DNA of 64,000 nt from Streptomyces ochraceiscleroticus (lineage in GTDB: Bacteria; Actinomycetota; Actinomycetes; Streptomycetales; Streptomycetaceae): positions 62,001 to 126,000 of the forward strand of contig NZ_JOAX01000003.1 of NCBI RefSeq assembly GCF_000720485.1, written 5' to 3'. Each line of letters opens with the position of its first letter. Position 1 is the stretch's first letter. Positions 30,820 to 40,285 of the stretch are shown piece after piece. The notes under the pieces were generated by a model. It did not search any database. It was given only the letters and a program-made list of their open reading frames with translations, and was not told the origin of the DNA. Position numbers and translations under genes: made by a program.

Positions 30820-31130
30820 AAACCGATCTGGCGTGGTTCAAGAGCAGCTACAGCGGCGGTCAGGACGAGGCATGCATCGAGGTTGCCGTGACCTGGCGGA
30901 AGTCCAGTCACAGCGGCGGCACGGGCGAAGCGTGCATCGAGGTGGGTGCTGCTTGGCGCAAGTCGAGTCACAGCGGCAGCGAGGGCGAAGCCTGCGTCGA
31001 GGTGGCGACCGCCCCCCGTGCCATACACGTCCGCGACTCCAAGGACACAGCGCGCCCCCACTTCGCCGTCTCCCCCACCGCCTGGGCGGAGTTCCTCGCG
31101 TTCGCGCAGGGGGTGCCGGAAGCCGGCTGA
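30816..31130 (+). CDS. DUF397 protein with triplicated motif
   Basis: 104 residues. DUF397 proteins normally carry one W-x-KSS-xS-GG…CIEV motif. Here it appears three times at an exact 20-residue period: WFKSSYSG (7), WRKSSHSG (27) and WRKSSHSG (47), each followed by EAC(I/V)EV at 18, 38 and 58. The usual C-terminal part HVRDSKD…FAVSPTAWAEFLAF then follows once. Translation is coupled to the XRE regulator. The family acts as partner or antagonist of its regulator; what the extra copies do is unknown. Confidence 0.92.
   Translation: MKTDLAWFKSSYSGGQDEACIEVAVTWRKSSHSGGTGEACIEVGAAWRKSSHSGSEGEACVEVATAPRAIHVRDSKDTARPHFAVSPTAWAEFLAFAQGVPEAG
30834..31013 (+). repeat. 60-bp tandem repeat (3 units) inside DUF397 gene
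   Basis: Units begin at about 30834, 30894 and 30954 and encode the three W-KSS…EACIEV motifs. Units 2 and 3 are closer to each other (AAGTC-AGTCACAGCGGC shared) than either is to unit 1, suggesting stepwise duplication. Confidence 0.75.
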
Positions 31131-31152
31131 CCGTACACCGGTGGGGCGGCGG

Positions 31153-32442
31153 TCAGCAGCCGCAGTCGCAGCAGGCGCAGCACTCACAGACCTCGCAGCA
31201 CTGACATGCCTCGCAGCACTGACAGCCCTCGCAGCAGTCGCTGAGGCAGCCCTTGCGCTTCTTCCGGGACCAGGGGCCCTCGTAATCGTCGGCGCAGCAG
31301 AGCCGGCAGGTGCAGCAGAGGCCGATGAAGGCGGCGCAGCCGGCGAAGAAGCCGCGGGGTTTCTTCGGCTGGTGGGGGCCTTTCCCGAAGTCTCCGGACC
31401 CTCCGAACCCTCCGGCTCCTCCCGCGCCTCCGCCGTGGCCCCCGCTGTACGGGTTCTGTGGGCCGTTCAGGGGCTGCTGCCCCTGGGCGTAGTACGGGCC
31501 GCCGGCCGGAGGCGCACCGTACGGCGCTGCCTGGCCGTACTGGGGCGGTTGACCGGCGGCGCCGTCATGGCCCGCGTGGCGGCACGATGTCGTGCCGAAG
31601 GCGCGGTCCACCGCGCGGCGGAGTTCGTGGACGAGCAGGATGTGTACGAGCTTGGCGTCGGCGAAGTCGACATCGCGGAGGGCGAGTCGGATGCCGTGGA
31701 GTGCGTCGTCGCAGACGCGGCGGGCCTGCTCGAGGCCGGTGCCCGTGGCGGTGAGTGGGTTCCAGGCGCCCTCGGCGGCGTCCGTCGCACGGTCTTCCAC
31801 GGCGTCGAGGAGGTGGGCGAGCCGGCCGAAGAGGCGGCCGGCCTCGGCGAGCGGTTCGGCGTTGCCGGGGCGGCCCGCCAGGACTGCCGTGTGGGCGAAG
31901 GCCGCGGCGGTCGCCGTCTCGGTCGGCTCGGTGATGACCGTCAGCGGTGTGCCGGGGCCGGCCAGCCGCTCGACGGCCGGCTGCCGGTCGACCGCGTCGA
32001 CCAGTACGGCGGTGTCGAAGCCGACCGTGGAGCCGGTACGCGTTCCGGCCCGGTGCCAGCCGGTGGCGACCTTGCGCGCGGCGGCGGCGACGGGGCGGCG
32101 GCGCAGGAGTCCGTCCTGGTCTGCGACATGATCGCGGATCTTCGCCGAGGCGAGCACGAGGGAGACCGACGCGGCGAGCCGCGCGCCCTCCCCCTTCGCC
32201 ACCGAAGCGGTGCGCATGCCGCGCAGCGGGCAGGGCCCGGCGGTCCGGCGCCCGGCCTCCGCGTGACCGGCCTGAGCATCCGTCAGTACGGAAACGATCA
32301 AGCCGTCGTAGTTCGTGACCACCCGGGCGAACTGCCCATGATCGTTACGCAGCGCGAGGCAGAGGCCGCACAGATGGGCCATCCACTCCGCTTTGAGCCC
32401 TTCGGTCAGGCGGTGAGTGCAGGGCCTGACTATTCCGAACAC
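31153..32442 (-). CDS. DUF5685 family protein with cysteine-rich C-terminal tail
   Basis: 429 residues. The conserved start FGIVRPCTHRLTEGLKAEWM then AHLCGLCLALRNDHGQFARV is the DUF5685 hallmark; GTG at 32442 begins it. A helical domain follows to about 300, then a Gly/Pro/Tyr/Gln-rich linker (QPPQYGQAAPYGAPPAGGPY) and a C-terminal stretch of about 60 residues with 22 cysteines, including six-residue units CQCCEA, CQCCEV and CECCAC. Two Cys pairs also occur in the N-terminal block (C-x-x-C). Metal binding or thiol chemistry is plausible, but no function is established that I know of. It converges with the DUF397 gene, 22 bases apart. Confidence 0.82.
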   Translation of the reverse strand: MFGIVRPCTHRLTEGLKAEWMAHLCGLCLALRNDHGQFARVVTNYDGLIVSVLTDAQAGHAEAGRRTAGPCPLRGMRTASVAKGEGARLAASVSLVLASAKIRDHVADQDGLLRRRPVAAAARKVATGWHRAGTRTGSTVGFDTAVLVDAVDRQPAVERLAGPGTPLTVITEPTETATAAAFAHTAVLAGRPGNAEPLAEAGRLFGRLAHLLDAVEDRATDAAEGAWNPLTATGTGLEQARRVCDDALHGIRLALRDVDFADAKLVHILLVHELRRAVDRAFGTTSCRHAGHDGAAGQPPQYGQAAPYGAPPAGGPYYAQGQQPLNGPQNPYSGGHGGGAGGAGGFGGSGDFGKGPHQPKKPRGFFAGCAAFIGLCCTCRLCCADDYEGPWSRKKRKGCLSDCCEGCQCCEACQCCEVCECCACCDCGC

Positions 32443-32664
32443 GTGATACCCCCGTATGACGTCGGCGCGATGCGTCCAGGCAGCACCGTCGGCGCCTGTA
32501 GTGTGCAGCGGCTGCAGATCGTACAGAGCGCGCCGCTGACCTGCATAAACGGCGTACACAGGTCCACGCATGGGCGTCGTCTCGTCAGATGGGGCGGTTT
32601 CTGCCGCCTGGCCCGGCCAGGATGTCTGCCGCCAGGCCCGCCGTCCCGGCCGTCCCTGCTGAAC

Positions 32665-32743
32665 GCCCGCCGTGGCCCGCTGGGCGCCCGCCGTGGCCCG
32701 CTAGATGCCCGCCGTGGCCCGCTAGACGCCCGCCGTGGCCCGC
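32665..32743 (-). repeat. 21-bp tandem repeat, four units, covering the mnmA stop codon
   Basis: The 16-17-base core GCCCGCCGTGGCCCGCT recurs at 32665, 32686, 32707 and 32728, exactly 21 bp apart. The mnmA stop (32722-32724) lies between units 3 and 4, so the terminal codons for RATAGV-stop are duplicated beyond the gene end. Confidence 0.85.
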
Positions 32744-33843
32744 GTGGTGCTCGCGATCGTCGCCGAGCCGACCACCCTCGTCCCGTCGTACAGGACGATC
32801 GCCTGGCCGGGGGCCACGCCGCGGACCGGTTCCGCGAAGGTGACCGCGAGGCCGTCCTTGGTCGTCTCGGCCGTGACCTCGGTCTCCTCGCCATGGGCGC
32901 GGAGCTGGGCCGTATACGGGCGGGGGCCCGCCGTCGGGGCGGTGCCGCACCAGCGGGGGCGGATGGCGGTGAGGGCGGTGACGTCGAGGGACGCCGCCGG
33001 GCCGACCGTGACCGTGTTGTCGACCGGGGAGATGTCCAGGACGTAGCGCGGCTTGCCGTCGGGGGCCGGGGTGCCGATGCGGAGGCCCTTGCGCTGGCCG
33101 ATGGTGTAGCCGTACGCGCCCTCGTGGGTGCCCAGCTTCGTACCGGACTCGTCGACGATGTCGCCCTCGGCGCGGCCCAGTCGCTTCGCGAGGAAGCCCT
33201 GGGTGTCGCCGTCGGCGATGAAGCAGATGTCGTGGCTGTCGGGCTTCTTGGCGACGAAGAGGCCGCGGCGGGCGGCTTCTTCGCGGATCTCCGCCTTGGT
33301 GGTGAGCGTGTCGCCGAGGGGGAACATCGCGTGCGCGAGCTGGCGCTCGTCCAGGACGCCGAGGACGTAGGACTGGTCCTTGGCCATGTCGGAGGCGCGG
33401 TGCAGCTCGCGGGTGCCGTCCTCGCGGGTCACGACCGTGGCGTAGTGGCCGGTGCAGACCGCGTCGAAGCCGAGGGCGAGGGCCTTGTCGAGGAGGGCGG
33501 CGAACTTGATCTTTTCGTTGCAGCGGAGGCAGGGGTTGGGCGTGCGGCCCGCCTCGTACTCCGCGACGAAGTCGTCGACGACGTCCTCGCGGAAGCGTTC
33601 GGCGAGGTCCCAGACGTAGAAGGGGATGCCGATGACGTCGGCGGCCCGGCGGGCGTCGTGCGAGTCCTCGATCGTGCAGCAGCCGCGCGCGCCGGTGCGG
33701 AAGGATTTGGGGTTCTCGGAGAGCGCGAGGTGTACGCCGGTCACGTCGTGGCCCGCCTCGGCGGCGCGGGCGGCGGCGACGGCGGAGTCGACACCGCCGG
33801 ACATGGCGGCGAGCACACGGAGGCGGCGGGGAGCGTCAGTCAT
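32722..33843 (-). CDS. mnmA: tRNA-specific 2-thiouridylase
   Basis: 373 residues. PP-loop [17 protein letters not shown] (near 11-27) binds [10 protein letters not shown] supplies the first catalytic Cys and [11 protein letters not shown] the second, which carry sulfur to U34 of Lys, Glu and Gln tRNAs. [11 protein letters not shown] and a C-terminal beta barrel complete the family. ATG at 33843. The cysteine desulfurase encoded 2 kb away (34672-35841) is a natural sulfur donor, and this pairing is common in actinobacteria. The last residues TRATAGV are part of a tandem DNA repeat that continues past the stop. Confidence 0.96.
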   Translation of the reverse strand: MTDAPRRLRVLAAMSGGVDSAVAAARAAEAGHDVTGVHLALSENPKSFRTGARGCCTIEDSHDARRAADVIGIPFYVWDLAERFREDVVDDFVAEYEAGRTPNPCLRCNEKIKFAALLDKALALGFDAVCTGHYATVVTREDGTRELHRASDMAKDQSYVLGVLDERQLAHAMFPLGDTLTTKAEIREEAARRGLFVAKKPDSHDICFIADGDTQGFLAKRLGRAEGDIVDESGTKLGTHEGAYGYTIGQRKGLRIGTPAPDGKPRYVLDISPVDNTVTVGPAASLDVTALTAIRPRWCGTAPTAGPRPYTAQLRAHGEETEVTAETTKDGLAVTFAEPVRGVAPGQAIVLYDGTRVVGSATIASTTRATAGV

Positions 33844-33914
33844 AGCTCTTCCAGAGTAGACGGAACCACTGGCGGGAGTGGAAGCGAGCGGGGTCCCGGC
33901 CGCCGGGCGGAACC

Positions 33915-34637
33915 GTGAGCCGGGTGGTGAGCGTTGTTCAGCGCATGGGAGACGGTGATCACACGGCCCGCAGAAACATCGGCCGCCGCGCGGTGCTGAT
34001 CGGCGGGACGGTCGCGGTGGCGGCCGGGGGGCTGGCGGCGCACGACCGGCTGGAGCGCTGGTGGTGGCGGCTGCCCGGCCAGGAGAAACCGCGCAAACCG
34101 GGCGAGGTGGACTACCAGAGCGCGCAGTGGTCCGCCGCGTCCGGGGCGAACTGGCGGCGCGCCGACCGGCCGGCCGACTACGTGATCGACCGGGTGGTGA
34201 TCCATGTCGTGCAGGGCAGCTATGCGACCGCCCTGCGGGTCTTCCGCAATCCCGCGCACGGCGCGGCCGCGCACTATGTCGTCCGGAAGGACGGGCATGT
34301 CGCGCAGACCGTCCGCGAGCTGGATGTCGCCTTTCACGCGGGCAACCGGGGGTACAACGAGCGCAGCATCGGCATCGAGCACGAGGGCTTCGTCGACCGG
34401 CCGCAGGACTTCACGGCCGCGATGTACGGGAGTTCGGCGCGGCTGACGGCGGACATCTGCGCGCGGTACGGGTTCCCGGCCGACCGGGAGCACATCGTGG
34501 GGCACGTGGAGGTCCCGGGGGCGGATCACACCGACCCCGGGCCGCTCTGGGACTGGGACCGGTACATGGACCTCGTACGGGAGGCGCTGTCCCGGAACCC
34601 GGGCAAGGGCCGGGACCCGGGGAAGGCCCCGGCCTAG
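33915..34637 (+). CDS. N-acetylmuramoyl-L-alanine amidase (Amidase_2/PGRP type), Tat-like signal
   Basis: 240 residues. N terminus [20 protein letters not shown] resembles a twin-arginine signal. The zinc-amidase domain shows [11 protein letters not shown] (first His), [34 protein letters not shown] and [19 protein letters not shown] with the second zinc His/Asp pair. It would cleave the sugar-peptide bond of peptidoglycan outside the membrane. GTG at 33915 is taken; ATG at 33945 just before the Arg-rich stretch is an equal candidate. Divergent from mnmA. Confidence 0.9.
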   Translation: MSRVVSVVQRMGDGDHTARRNIGRRAVLIGGTVAVAAGGLAAHDRLERWWWRLPGQEKPRKPGEVDYQSAQWSAASGANWRRADRPADYVIDRVVIHVVQGSYATALRVFRNPAHGAAAHYVVRKDGHVAQTVRELDVAFHAGNRGYNERSIGIEHEGFVDRPQDFTAAMYGSSARLTADICARYGFPADREHIVGHVEVPGADHTDPGPLWDWDRYMDLVREALSRNPGKGRDPGKAPA

Positions 34638-34671
34638 CGCCCCGGGGCCCGGGCCGGCCACCCCGCCCGGC

Positions 34672-35841
34672 TCAGCTGAGCCCCGCGCTCCGTGCACGTT
34701 CGACCACCGGGCCGATCGCCTCCGCCAGGGCCGCCACGTCCTCCTTCGTGGAGGTGTGGCCGAGGGAGAAGCGGAGGGTGCCGCGGGCCAGGTCCGGGGT
34801 CATGCCGGTGGCGAGGAGGACGTGGCTGGGCTGGGCGACGCCGGCCGTGCAGGCCGAGCCGGTGGAGCACTCGATGCCCTGCGCGTCCAGGAGGAGGAGC
34901 AGGGAGTCGCCCTCGCAGCCGGGGAAGGAGAAGTGCGCGTTGGCGGGGAGGCGCCCGGCCGGGTCCGGGTCGCCGCCGAGGACAGCGTCGGGCGCGGCGG
35001 CCCGTACGGCCGTGATCAGCTCATCACGCAGGGCGCCGATCTCGCGCACGAACTCCTCACGGTGCGCGACGGCATGCCGTCCAGCCGCGGCGAAGGCGGC
35101 GATCGCGGGCGTGTCGAGGGTGCCGGAGCGTACGTGGCGCTCCTGGCCGCCGCCGTGCAGCACGGGCACCGGCGCGTACTCCCGCCCCAGCAGCAGCGCC
35201 CCGATGCCGTACGGACCGCCGATCTTGTGGCCGGAGACGGTCATGGCGGCCAGCCCACTGGCGGCGAAGTCGACCTCGAGCTGCCCGAACGCCTGGACCG
35301 CGTCCGAGTGCATCGGGATGTCGAACTCGCGCGCCACTGAGGCCAGTTCTGCGACCGGCTGGACGGTCCCTATCTCGTTGTTGGCCCACATGACGGTGAC
35401 CAGCGCGACGTCCGAGGGGTCCGTGGTGATCGCCTCGCGAAGCGCGTCCGGGTGCACGCGCCCGTAGGCGTCCACCGGCAGCCACTCCACGCGCGCGCCC
35501 TCGTGCTCGGCGAGCCACTCGACCGCGTCGAGCACGGCGTGGTGCTCGACGGGGCTGGCGAGTACGCGGGTACGGGACGGCTCGGCGTCCCGGCGGGCCC
35601 AGTACAGGCCCTTGACGGCGAGGTTGTCGGCCTCCGTGCCGCCCGCGGTGAAGACGACCTCACTGGGGCGTGCGCCGAGCGAGGCGGCGAGGGATTCCCT
35701 GGCCTCCTCGACGGTACGGCGGGCACGCCGGCCGGCGGCATGCAGCGAGGAGGCATTGCCGGTGACGGCGAGCTGGGCGGTCATCGCCTGCACCGCTTCC
35801 GGAAGCATCGGGGTGGTGGCGGCGTGGTCGAGGTAAACCAT
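34672..35841 (-). CDS. cysteine desulfurase (NifS/IscS family)
   Basis: 389 residues. [15 protein letters not shown] opens the fold. [24 protein letters not shown] and [11 protein letters not shown] form the PLP pocket, [15 protein letters not shown] carries the PLP-binding Lys, and [13 protein letters not shown] carries the active Cys that takes sulfur from cysteine. The short Cys loop with SxxxSAC marks the IscS/NifS class. ATG at 35841 begins the conserved region. Likely sulfur source for MnmA and Fe-S assembly. Confidence 0.94.
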   Translation of the reverse strand: MVYLDHAATTPMLPEAVQAMTAQLAVTGNASSLHAAGRRARRTVEEARESLAASLGARPSEVVFTAGGTEADNLAVKGLYWARRDAEPSRTRVLASPVEHHAVLDAVEWLAEHEGARVEWLPVDAYGRVHPDALREAITTDPSDVALVTVMWANNEIGTVQPVAELASVAREFDIPMHSDAVQAFGQLEVDFAASGLAAMTVSGHKIGGPYGIGALLLGREYAPVPVLHGGGQERHVRSGTLDTPAIAAFAAAGRHAVAHREEFVREIGALRDELITAVRAAAPDAVLGGDPDPAGRLPANAHFSFPGCEGDSLLLLLDAQGIECSTGSACTAGVAQPSHVLLATGMTPDLARGTLRFSLGHTSTKEDVAALAEAIGPVVERARSAGLS

Positions 35842-36002
35842 GGTGCGCACGATTCTACGAGCTGCCGGGCGCCCTGCGGGAGCGCATACCCGGCGCTCGG
35901 AGGCACCCTCCACAAAACCCGGGCCGAGCGCCGCAAAACCCCTGGCGAGAGCGCCCCGGAACCGCGGCCGGGCGCGCCCGGCCGCCGCGCGCCCGGGTGC
36001 GG

Positions 36003-36848
36003 TCAGTCCAGCAGCGCCCGGGCAAGCTGCCGGGACTGCGCGACCAGGCGGTCGTTGGCGTCCCAGACCTCGGCGTCCTCCTCCAGGAAGCCGCCGGCGA
36101 GGTTGCGGGTGGTGATCGAGACACGGAGCGGGCCGGGCGCCGGGCGGCAGCGGATGTGGGTGGTCAGCTCGACCGTGGGGACCCAGCCCTTCAGGCCCAT
36201 CTCGAAGGCGGTCGGCGGCAGCGCGTCGACCGTGAGGAGGAGGGAGAGCGGGTCGGCGTCGCGGCCGTCGGCGAGGCCGAACCAGCCGCGCATCTCGCCG
36301 TTGCCGCTGGGCGCGCCGACGGCCCAGCCGCAGGTCGCGGGGTCCAGCCGGACGTCGAGCCGGGCGGTGATCGCCGAGCTACCGGGGAGCGCGGGGCGGC
36401 CTTCGGGCGCCGCGTCCGTACCGAAGCACTCCTCGTACGGGGGCATGGCCGGCGGCTTGGCGGTGGTGCGGACGTCGTCCGGGAGCGCGTCGAGGTCGCC
36501 GTAGGCGGCCAGTACGCGCAGCCGCTCGACCTCGGTGCCGTCGTCCTCGAACTGGACGAGGGTCGCGGTACCGGTGGACATGGTGCGGCCGGTGCGGACG
36601 ACCTCGGTGCGGATCACGGCAGGGCCCGGCCGGGAAGCGGTGAGGTAGTGGGCGGTGACCGTCATCGGGTCGGGGTGCGGCAGCGCGTCGCCCAGGGCCC
36701 GGCCCATCAGCGCGAGGAGGTAGCCCCCGTTGACCGCGTGAATGATCGTCCAGCCCGCGGAGAGCTCCGCGTCGTACACGCCGGGAGAGCGGCGCACGAT
36801 GGCCGTGTCACGGTCGAACTCGCTGTTGCCTATGGTCACCTCTGCCAT
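36003..36848 (-). CDS. TesB-like acyl-CoA thioesterase family protein
   Basis: 281 residues forming two hot-dog halves. [20 protein letters not shown] then [20 protein letters not shown] in the first half, with [20 protein letters not shown]; the second half has [14 protein letters not shown] and [16 protein letters not shown]. Family members hydrolyse acyl-CoA esters. Streptomycete members of this two-domain type are mostly uncharacterised. ATG at 36848 chosen over an ATG three codons earlier. Separated from the opp operon by a strong hairpin. Confidence 0.85.
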   Translation of the reverse strand: MAEVTIGNSEFDRDTAIVRRSPGVYDAELSAGWTIIHAVNGGYLLALMGRALGDALPHPDPMTVTAHYLTASRPGPAVIRTEVVRTGRTMSTGTATLVQFEDDGTEVERLRVLAAYGDLDALPDDVRTTAKPPAMPPYEECFGTDAAPEGRPALPGSSAITARLDVRLDPATCGWAVGAPSGNGEMRGWFGLADGRDADPLSLLLTVDALPPTAFEMGLKGWVPTVELTTHIRCRPAPGPLRVSITTRNLAGGFLEEDAEVWDANDRLVAQSRQLARALLD

Positions 36849-36894
36849 GCGGTGCACCGTACACGGAATTATTACCAGCCGGTAGAGGCGTCTT

Positions 36895-36935
36895 GGCCGC
36901 CGGTCACCGGGCTGCTGACCCGGTGCCCGGCGGCC
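36895..36935. terminator. terminator of the oligopeptide ABC operon
   Basis: A 16-bp stem with one mismatch: GGCCGCCGG-T-CACCGGG (36895-36911) against 36919-36935, 7-base loop. It begins 10 bases past the oppF stop. Confidence 0.8.
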
Positions 36936-36945
36936 CTCCCCCGCT

Positions 36946-38031
36946 CTACTTCGGAGCGGTCTTCGACACCTTGCCGGGAGTGTCTTCCGGGGCCTGGTCA
37001 GGAGCGTTCTCCGGGTGGTGGCACGCCACTTGGTGGCCCGTGCGGAGTGCCACCAGCGGCGGCTCCGTCGTCGCGCAGACCTCCGTCGCCTTCCAGCAGC
37101 GGGTGCGGAAGCGGCAGCCGGACGGGGGGTTGATCGGTGAGGGGACGTCGCCCTTGAGCAGGATGCGGTCCCGTTCGGTGCGGCGCTTGGGGTCCGGTAC
37201 GGGGACGGCGGAGAGCAGCGCCTTGGTGTACGGGTGCATCGGCGCCTCGTACAGGGAGGTGCGGTCCGCCAGCTCGACGATCTTGCCGAGGTACATCACC
37301 GCGATGCGGTCCGAGACGTGCCGGATGACGGACAGGTCGTGCGCGATGATCACGTAGGTGAGGCCCAGCTCCTCCTGGAGGTCGTCCATCAGGTTCACGA
37401 CCTGGGCCTGGATGGAGACATCCAGCGCGGAGACCGGCTCGTCGGCGACGACCAGCTTGGGCTTGAGCGCGAGCGCGCGGGCGATGCCGATGCGCTGGCG
37501 CTGGCCGCCGGAGAACTCGTGCGGATAGCGGTTGTAGTGCTCCGGGCTCAGCCCGACCAGCTCCAGCAGCCGCTGGACCTCCTTCTTCACGCCGCCCTCG
37601 GGCTCGACGTTCTGGAGGCGGAAAGGGGTGCCGACGATGCCGCCGATGGTGTGCCGCGGGTTCAGCGAGCCGTACGGGTCCTGGAAGATCATCTGGACGT
37701 CGCGGCGCATCGGACGCATCCCGCCGGTCGACAGATGCGTGATGTCCCGGCCCTCGAACTCGATCGAGCCGCCGGTCGGCTCGTCCAGCCGCGTGATCAG
37801 CCGGCCCATCGTGGACTTGCCGCAGCCGGACTCGCCGACCACGCCCAGCGTCTCGCCCGGGTACACGTCGAAGTCGATGCCGTCGACCGCCTGTACGGCG
37901 CCGACCTGGCGCTTGAGCAGGCCCTTGGTGATCGGGAAGTGCCGGACCAGGCCACGCACCTTCAGCAGGGGCGCGGCCGCGGGGGCGGCCTCCGCGATCC
38001 CTGTCGTCTTCTCGTCAGTCGTCTCGGTCAC
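36946..38031 (-). CDS. oppF: oligopeptide ABC transporter ATP-binding protein (OppF-type)
   Basis: 361 residues. Walker A GESGCGKST, signature FSGGQRQRIGIARAL, Walker B KLVVADEPVSALD, H-loop IIAHDLSVI, then the peptide-transporter extension with SGCRFRTRCWKATEVC. RQVGAVQAVDGIDFDVYPGE is typical of OppF/DppF. GTG at 38031 overlaps the oppD stop (GTGA). It powers uptake together with OppD; the C-terminal tail is Pro/Glu/Lys-rich. Confidence 0.93.
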   Translation of the reverse strand: MTETTDEKTTGIAEAAPAAAPLLKVRGLVRHFPITKGLLKRQVGAVQAVDGIDFDVYPGETLGVVGESGCGKSTMGRLITRLDEPTGGSIEFEGRDITHLSTGGMRPMRRDVQMIFQDPYGSLNPRHTIGGIVGTPFRLQNVEPEGGVKKEVQRLLELVGLSPEHYNRYPHEFSGGQRQRIGIARALALKPKLVVADEPVSALDVSIQAQVVNLMDDLQEELGLTYVIIAHDLSVIRHVSDRIAVMYLGKIVELADRTSLYEAPMHPYTKALLSAVPVPDPKRRTERDRILLKGDVPSPINPPSGCRFRTRCWKATEVCATTEPPLVALRTGHQVACHHPENAPDQAPEDTPGKVSKTAPK

Positions 38032-39203
38032 AGCTTCGGCGCAATCTCTTCGGTCCAGATCCGCTCCCGCTCCTCCTGCGACATGTGGCAGGCGGAGAAG
38101 TGGCCTCCCCCGCCGGCTACGCCCTCATTGGCGGGGGTGCCCCCATTGTCGACCTGGCGCAGCTCGGGGCGGACGGTACGGGTGAGGTTGTCCTTCGGGA
38201 TGTCCGCGTACGGGCAGCGCGGGTTGAAGGCACAGCCGGAGGGGACGTTGATCAGGCTGGGCGGGGAGCCCTTGACCGGGATCAGGCGGTCGGTCTGCTC
38301 GCGGTCGATGCGCGGCATCGAGCCGAGCAGACCCCAGGTGTAGGGGTGCTGCGGCTCGTAGAAGACCTTGTCGGCCGGGCCGCGCTCCACGCACCGCCCG
38401 CCGTACATCACCAGCAGGTCGTCCGCGAGCTCGGCGACCACGCCCAGGTCGTGGGTGATGATGACGACGGCCGAGCCGAACTCCTTCTGCAGGTCCCGGA
38501 TGAGGTCCAGGATCTGCGCCTGGACGGTGACGTCCAGCGCGGTGGTCGGCTCGTCGGCGATGAGCAGCTCGGGGTTGTTGACCAGCGCCATCGCGATCAT
38601 CGCGCGCTGCCGCATGCCGCCGGAGAACTGGTGCGGATGGTCGTCCACCCGCTTGTCCGGCTGCGGGATGCCGACCCGGTCCAGCATCTCGATCGCGCGC
38701 TTGCGTGCGGTCTTCTTGTCGACGTCGTGGTGGACGCGGTACGCCTCCACGATCTGCTGGCCGACCGTGTAGAAGGGGTGCAGCGCGGACAGCGGGTCCT
38801 GGAAGATCATCGCCATCTCGCGGCCGCGCAGCCGCCGGACGTCGTCGGGGTCGGCGCCGATCAGCTCCTGGCCGTCCAGCCAGATCTCGCCGGACATCCG
38901 CACCTTGCTGCGCTGCTGCCGGGAGGCGCGGTGCAGGCCCATCACGGCGAGCGAGGTGACGGACTTGCCGGAGCCGGACTCGCCGACGATGCCGAGCGTC
39001 TTGCCCTTCTCCAGCTTGAAGGAGAGTCCGTCGACGGACTTCACGACGCCGTCGTCGGTCGGGAAGTGGACTTTGAGGTCGCGTACTTCGAGGAAGGCGG
39101 TGGGGGCCGCGCCCCCGTCCGCGACCGGCTCGGCGATCGCCGCCGGGGCCGCCGCCGTATCCGTTGCCGTGGTGGTCTTGGTCAGGTCGTCGGAGTCGGT
39201 CAC
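38028..39203 (-). CDS. oppD: oligopeptide ABC transporter ATP-binding protein (OppD-type)
   Basis: 391 residues. An Ala/Thr-rich N-terminal extension of about 35 residues, then FLEVRDLKVHFPTDDGVVKS, Walker A GESGSGKS, signature FSGGMRQRAMIAMAL, Walker B LLIADEPTTALD and IITHDLGVV. C-terminal SLINVPSGCAFNPRC is the peptide-transporter extension with cysteines. GTG at 39203 overlaps the oppB stop (GTGA), so oppB, oppD and oppF are translationally coupled. Confidence 0.94.
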   Translation of the reverse strand: MTDSDDLTKTTTATDTAAAPAAIAEPVADGGAAPTAFLEVRDLKVHFPTDDGVVKSVDGLSFKLEKGKTLGIVGESGSGKSVTSLAVMGLHRASRQQRSKVRMSGEIWLDGQELIGADPDDVRRLRGREMAMIFQDPLSALHPFYTVGQQIVEAYRVHHDVDKKTARKRAIEMLDRVGIPQPDKRVDDHPHQFSGGMRQRAMIAMALVNNPELLIADEPTTALDVTVQAQILDLIRDLQKEFGSAVVIITHDLGVVAELADDLLVMYGGRCVERGPADKVFYEPQHPYTWGLLGSMPRIDREQTDRLIPVKGSPPSLINVPSGCAFNPRCPYADIPKDNLTRTVRPELRQVDNGGTPANEGVAGGGGHFSACHMSQEERERIWTEEIAPKL

Positions 39204-40210
39204 GAGAGCCTCACCCGCGGGTCGACGGCGGCGTACAGGACGTCCACCACCAGGTTGCACAGGACGATGAAGAAGGCGGCGAGCAGGGTGACGCCGAGGA
39301 TGTTGGGCAGGTCGTTGGCGGTGATCGCCTGGACGGCGAAGGCGCCCACGCCCTGGAGGGAGAAGACCTGCTCGGTGATGAGCGCGCCGCCGAGCAGCAG
39401 GCCGAGGTCCATGCCGAAGACGGTGATGATCGGGGTGAGCGCGGCGCGCAGGCCGTGCCGGACGACGACCTTGCGCTCGTGCAGGCCCTTGGCCCGTGCG
39501 GTACGGATGTAGTCCTCGTTCAGCGTCTCCAGCATGCCGGCGCGGGTGAGCCGGGCGTACAGCGCCGAGTAGAGGAACGCCAGGGTGACCCAGGGCAGGA
39601 CGAGGGTGCGTGCCCAGGCGAACGGGTCCTCCAGCAGGGGTACGTAATCACTGCGCTCGAAGATCGGCCACTGGTACGTGAAGAGGGCCAGCGCCAGGGC
39701 GCCGGTGAAGAACATGGGGAGCGAGACGCCGGCCAGCGCCACGCCCATCGCCGCCCGGTCGAAGAGCGAGCCCGGGCGCAGTGCGGAGAGCACGCCGGTG
39801 GCGACGCCGGAGACGACCCAGACCACGGCGGCACCGGCGGCCAGCGAGAGGGTCACCGGGAGCCGGGACTGGATCTCGGGCCAGACCTCGATGTGGGTCT
39901 TGAAGGAGTAGCCGAAACACGGCCGGTGGCAGTGCGCCACATCGGGACCGAACTTGTAGTCGACGCCGACGAAGATGCCCTTGAGGAAGTCCCAGTACTG
40001 CTCGTACACCGGCTTGTCCAAGCCGAGGTTCTTCTTCACCGCGGCGATGTCCGCGGGGGTGGGGGCCTTGCCGATGTACTGCTGCGCGAGCTGGTCGGAG
40101 GACTGCCCGGCCAGCTTCGGCAGCAGGAAGAAGATGCCGAAGGTGACCGCGCTGACGATCAGCAGCAGGATCACTGCGCTGATCAACCTGCGGATGATGT
40201 ACGAGAACAC
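39200..40210 (-). CDS. oppB: oligopeptide ABC transporter permease (OppB-type)
   Basis: 336 residues, about six membrane helices beginning FSYIIRRLISAVILLLIVSA, typical of OppB. EAA-like loop NEDYIRTARAKGLHERKVVV and VHG-like RHGLRAALTPIITVFGMDLG. An extracytoplasmic loop holds AHCHRPCFGYSF with two cysteines, which could form a disulfide. GTG start. It follows oppA by 75 bases. Confidence 0.93.
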   Translation of the reverse strand: MFSYIIRRLISAVILLLIVSAVTFGIFFLLPKLAGQSSDQLAQQYIGKAPTPADIAAVKKNLGLDKPVYEQYWDFLKGIFVGVDYKFGPDVAHCHRPCFGYSFKTHIEVWPEIQSRLPVTLSLAAGAAVVWVVSGVATGVLSALRPGSLFDRAAMGVALAGVSLPMFFTGALALALFTYQWPIFERSDYVPLLEDPFAWARTLVLPWVTLAFLYSALYARLTRAGMLETLNEDYIRTARAKGLHERKVVVRHGLRAALTPIITVFGMDLGLLLGGALITEQVFSLQGVGAFAVQAITANDLPNILGVTLLAAFFIVLCNLVVDVLYAAVDPRVRLS

Positions 40211-40285
40211 GGGACTGCGGCGTCGGTGCCCGCGGGCCTGCGGCGGCCCACGGGCACCAATGCCTTCACCTGCCTTCCGGGGCTG

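Noticed and set aside
32665..32743. Possible CRISPR array from the 21-bp repeats
   Set aside because: Repeats are directly adjacent with 4-5 base differences and no unique spacers, and no cas genes are present. Treated as a simple tandem repeat.
30946..33918. Long plus-strand frame covering DUF5685 and mnmA
   Set aside because: It crosses two minus-strand genes with strong family motifs and also a tandem repeat; no motifs of its own.
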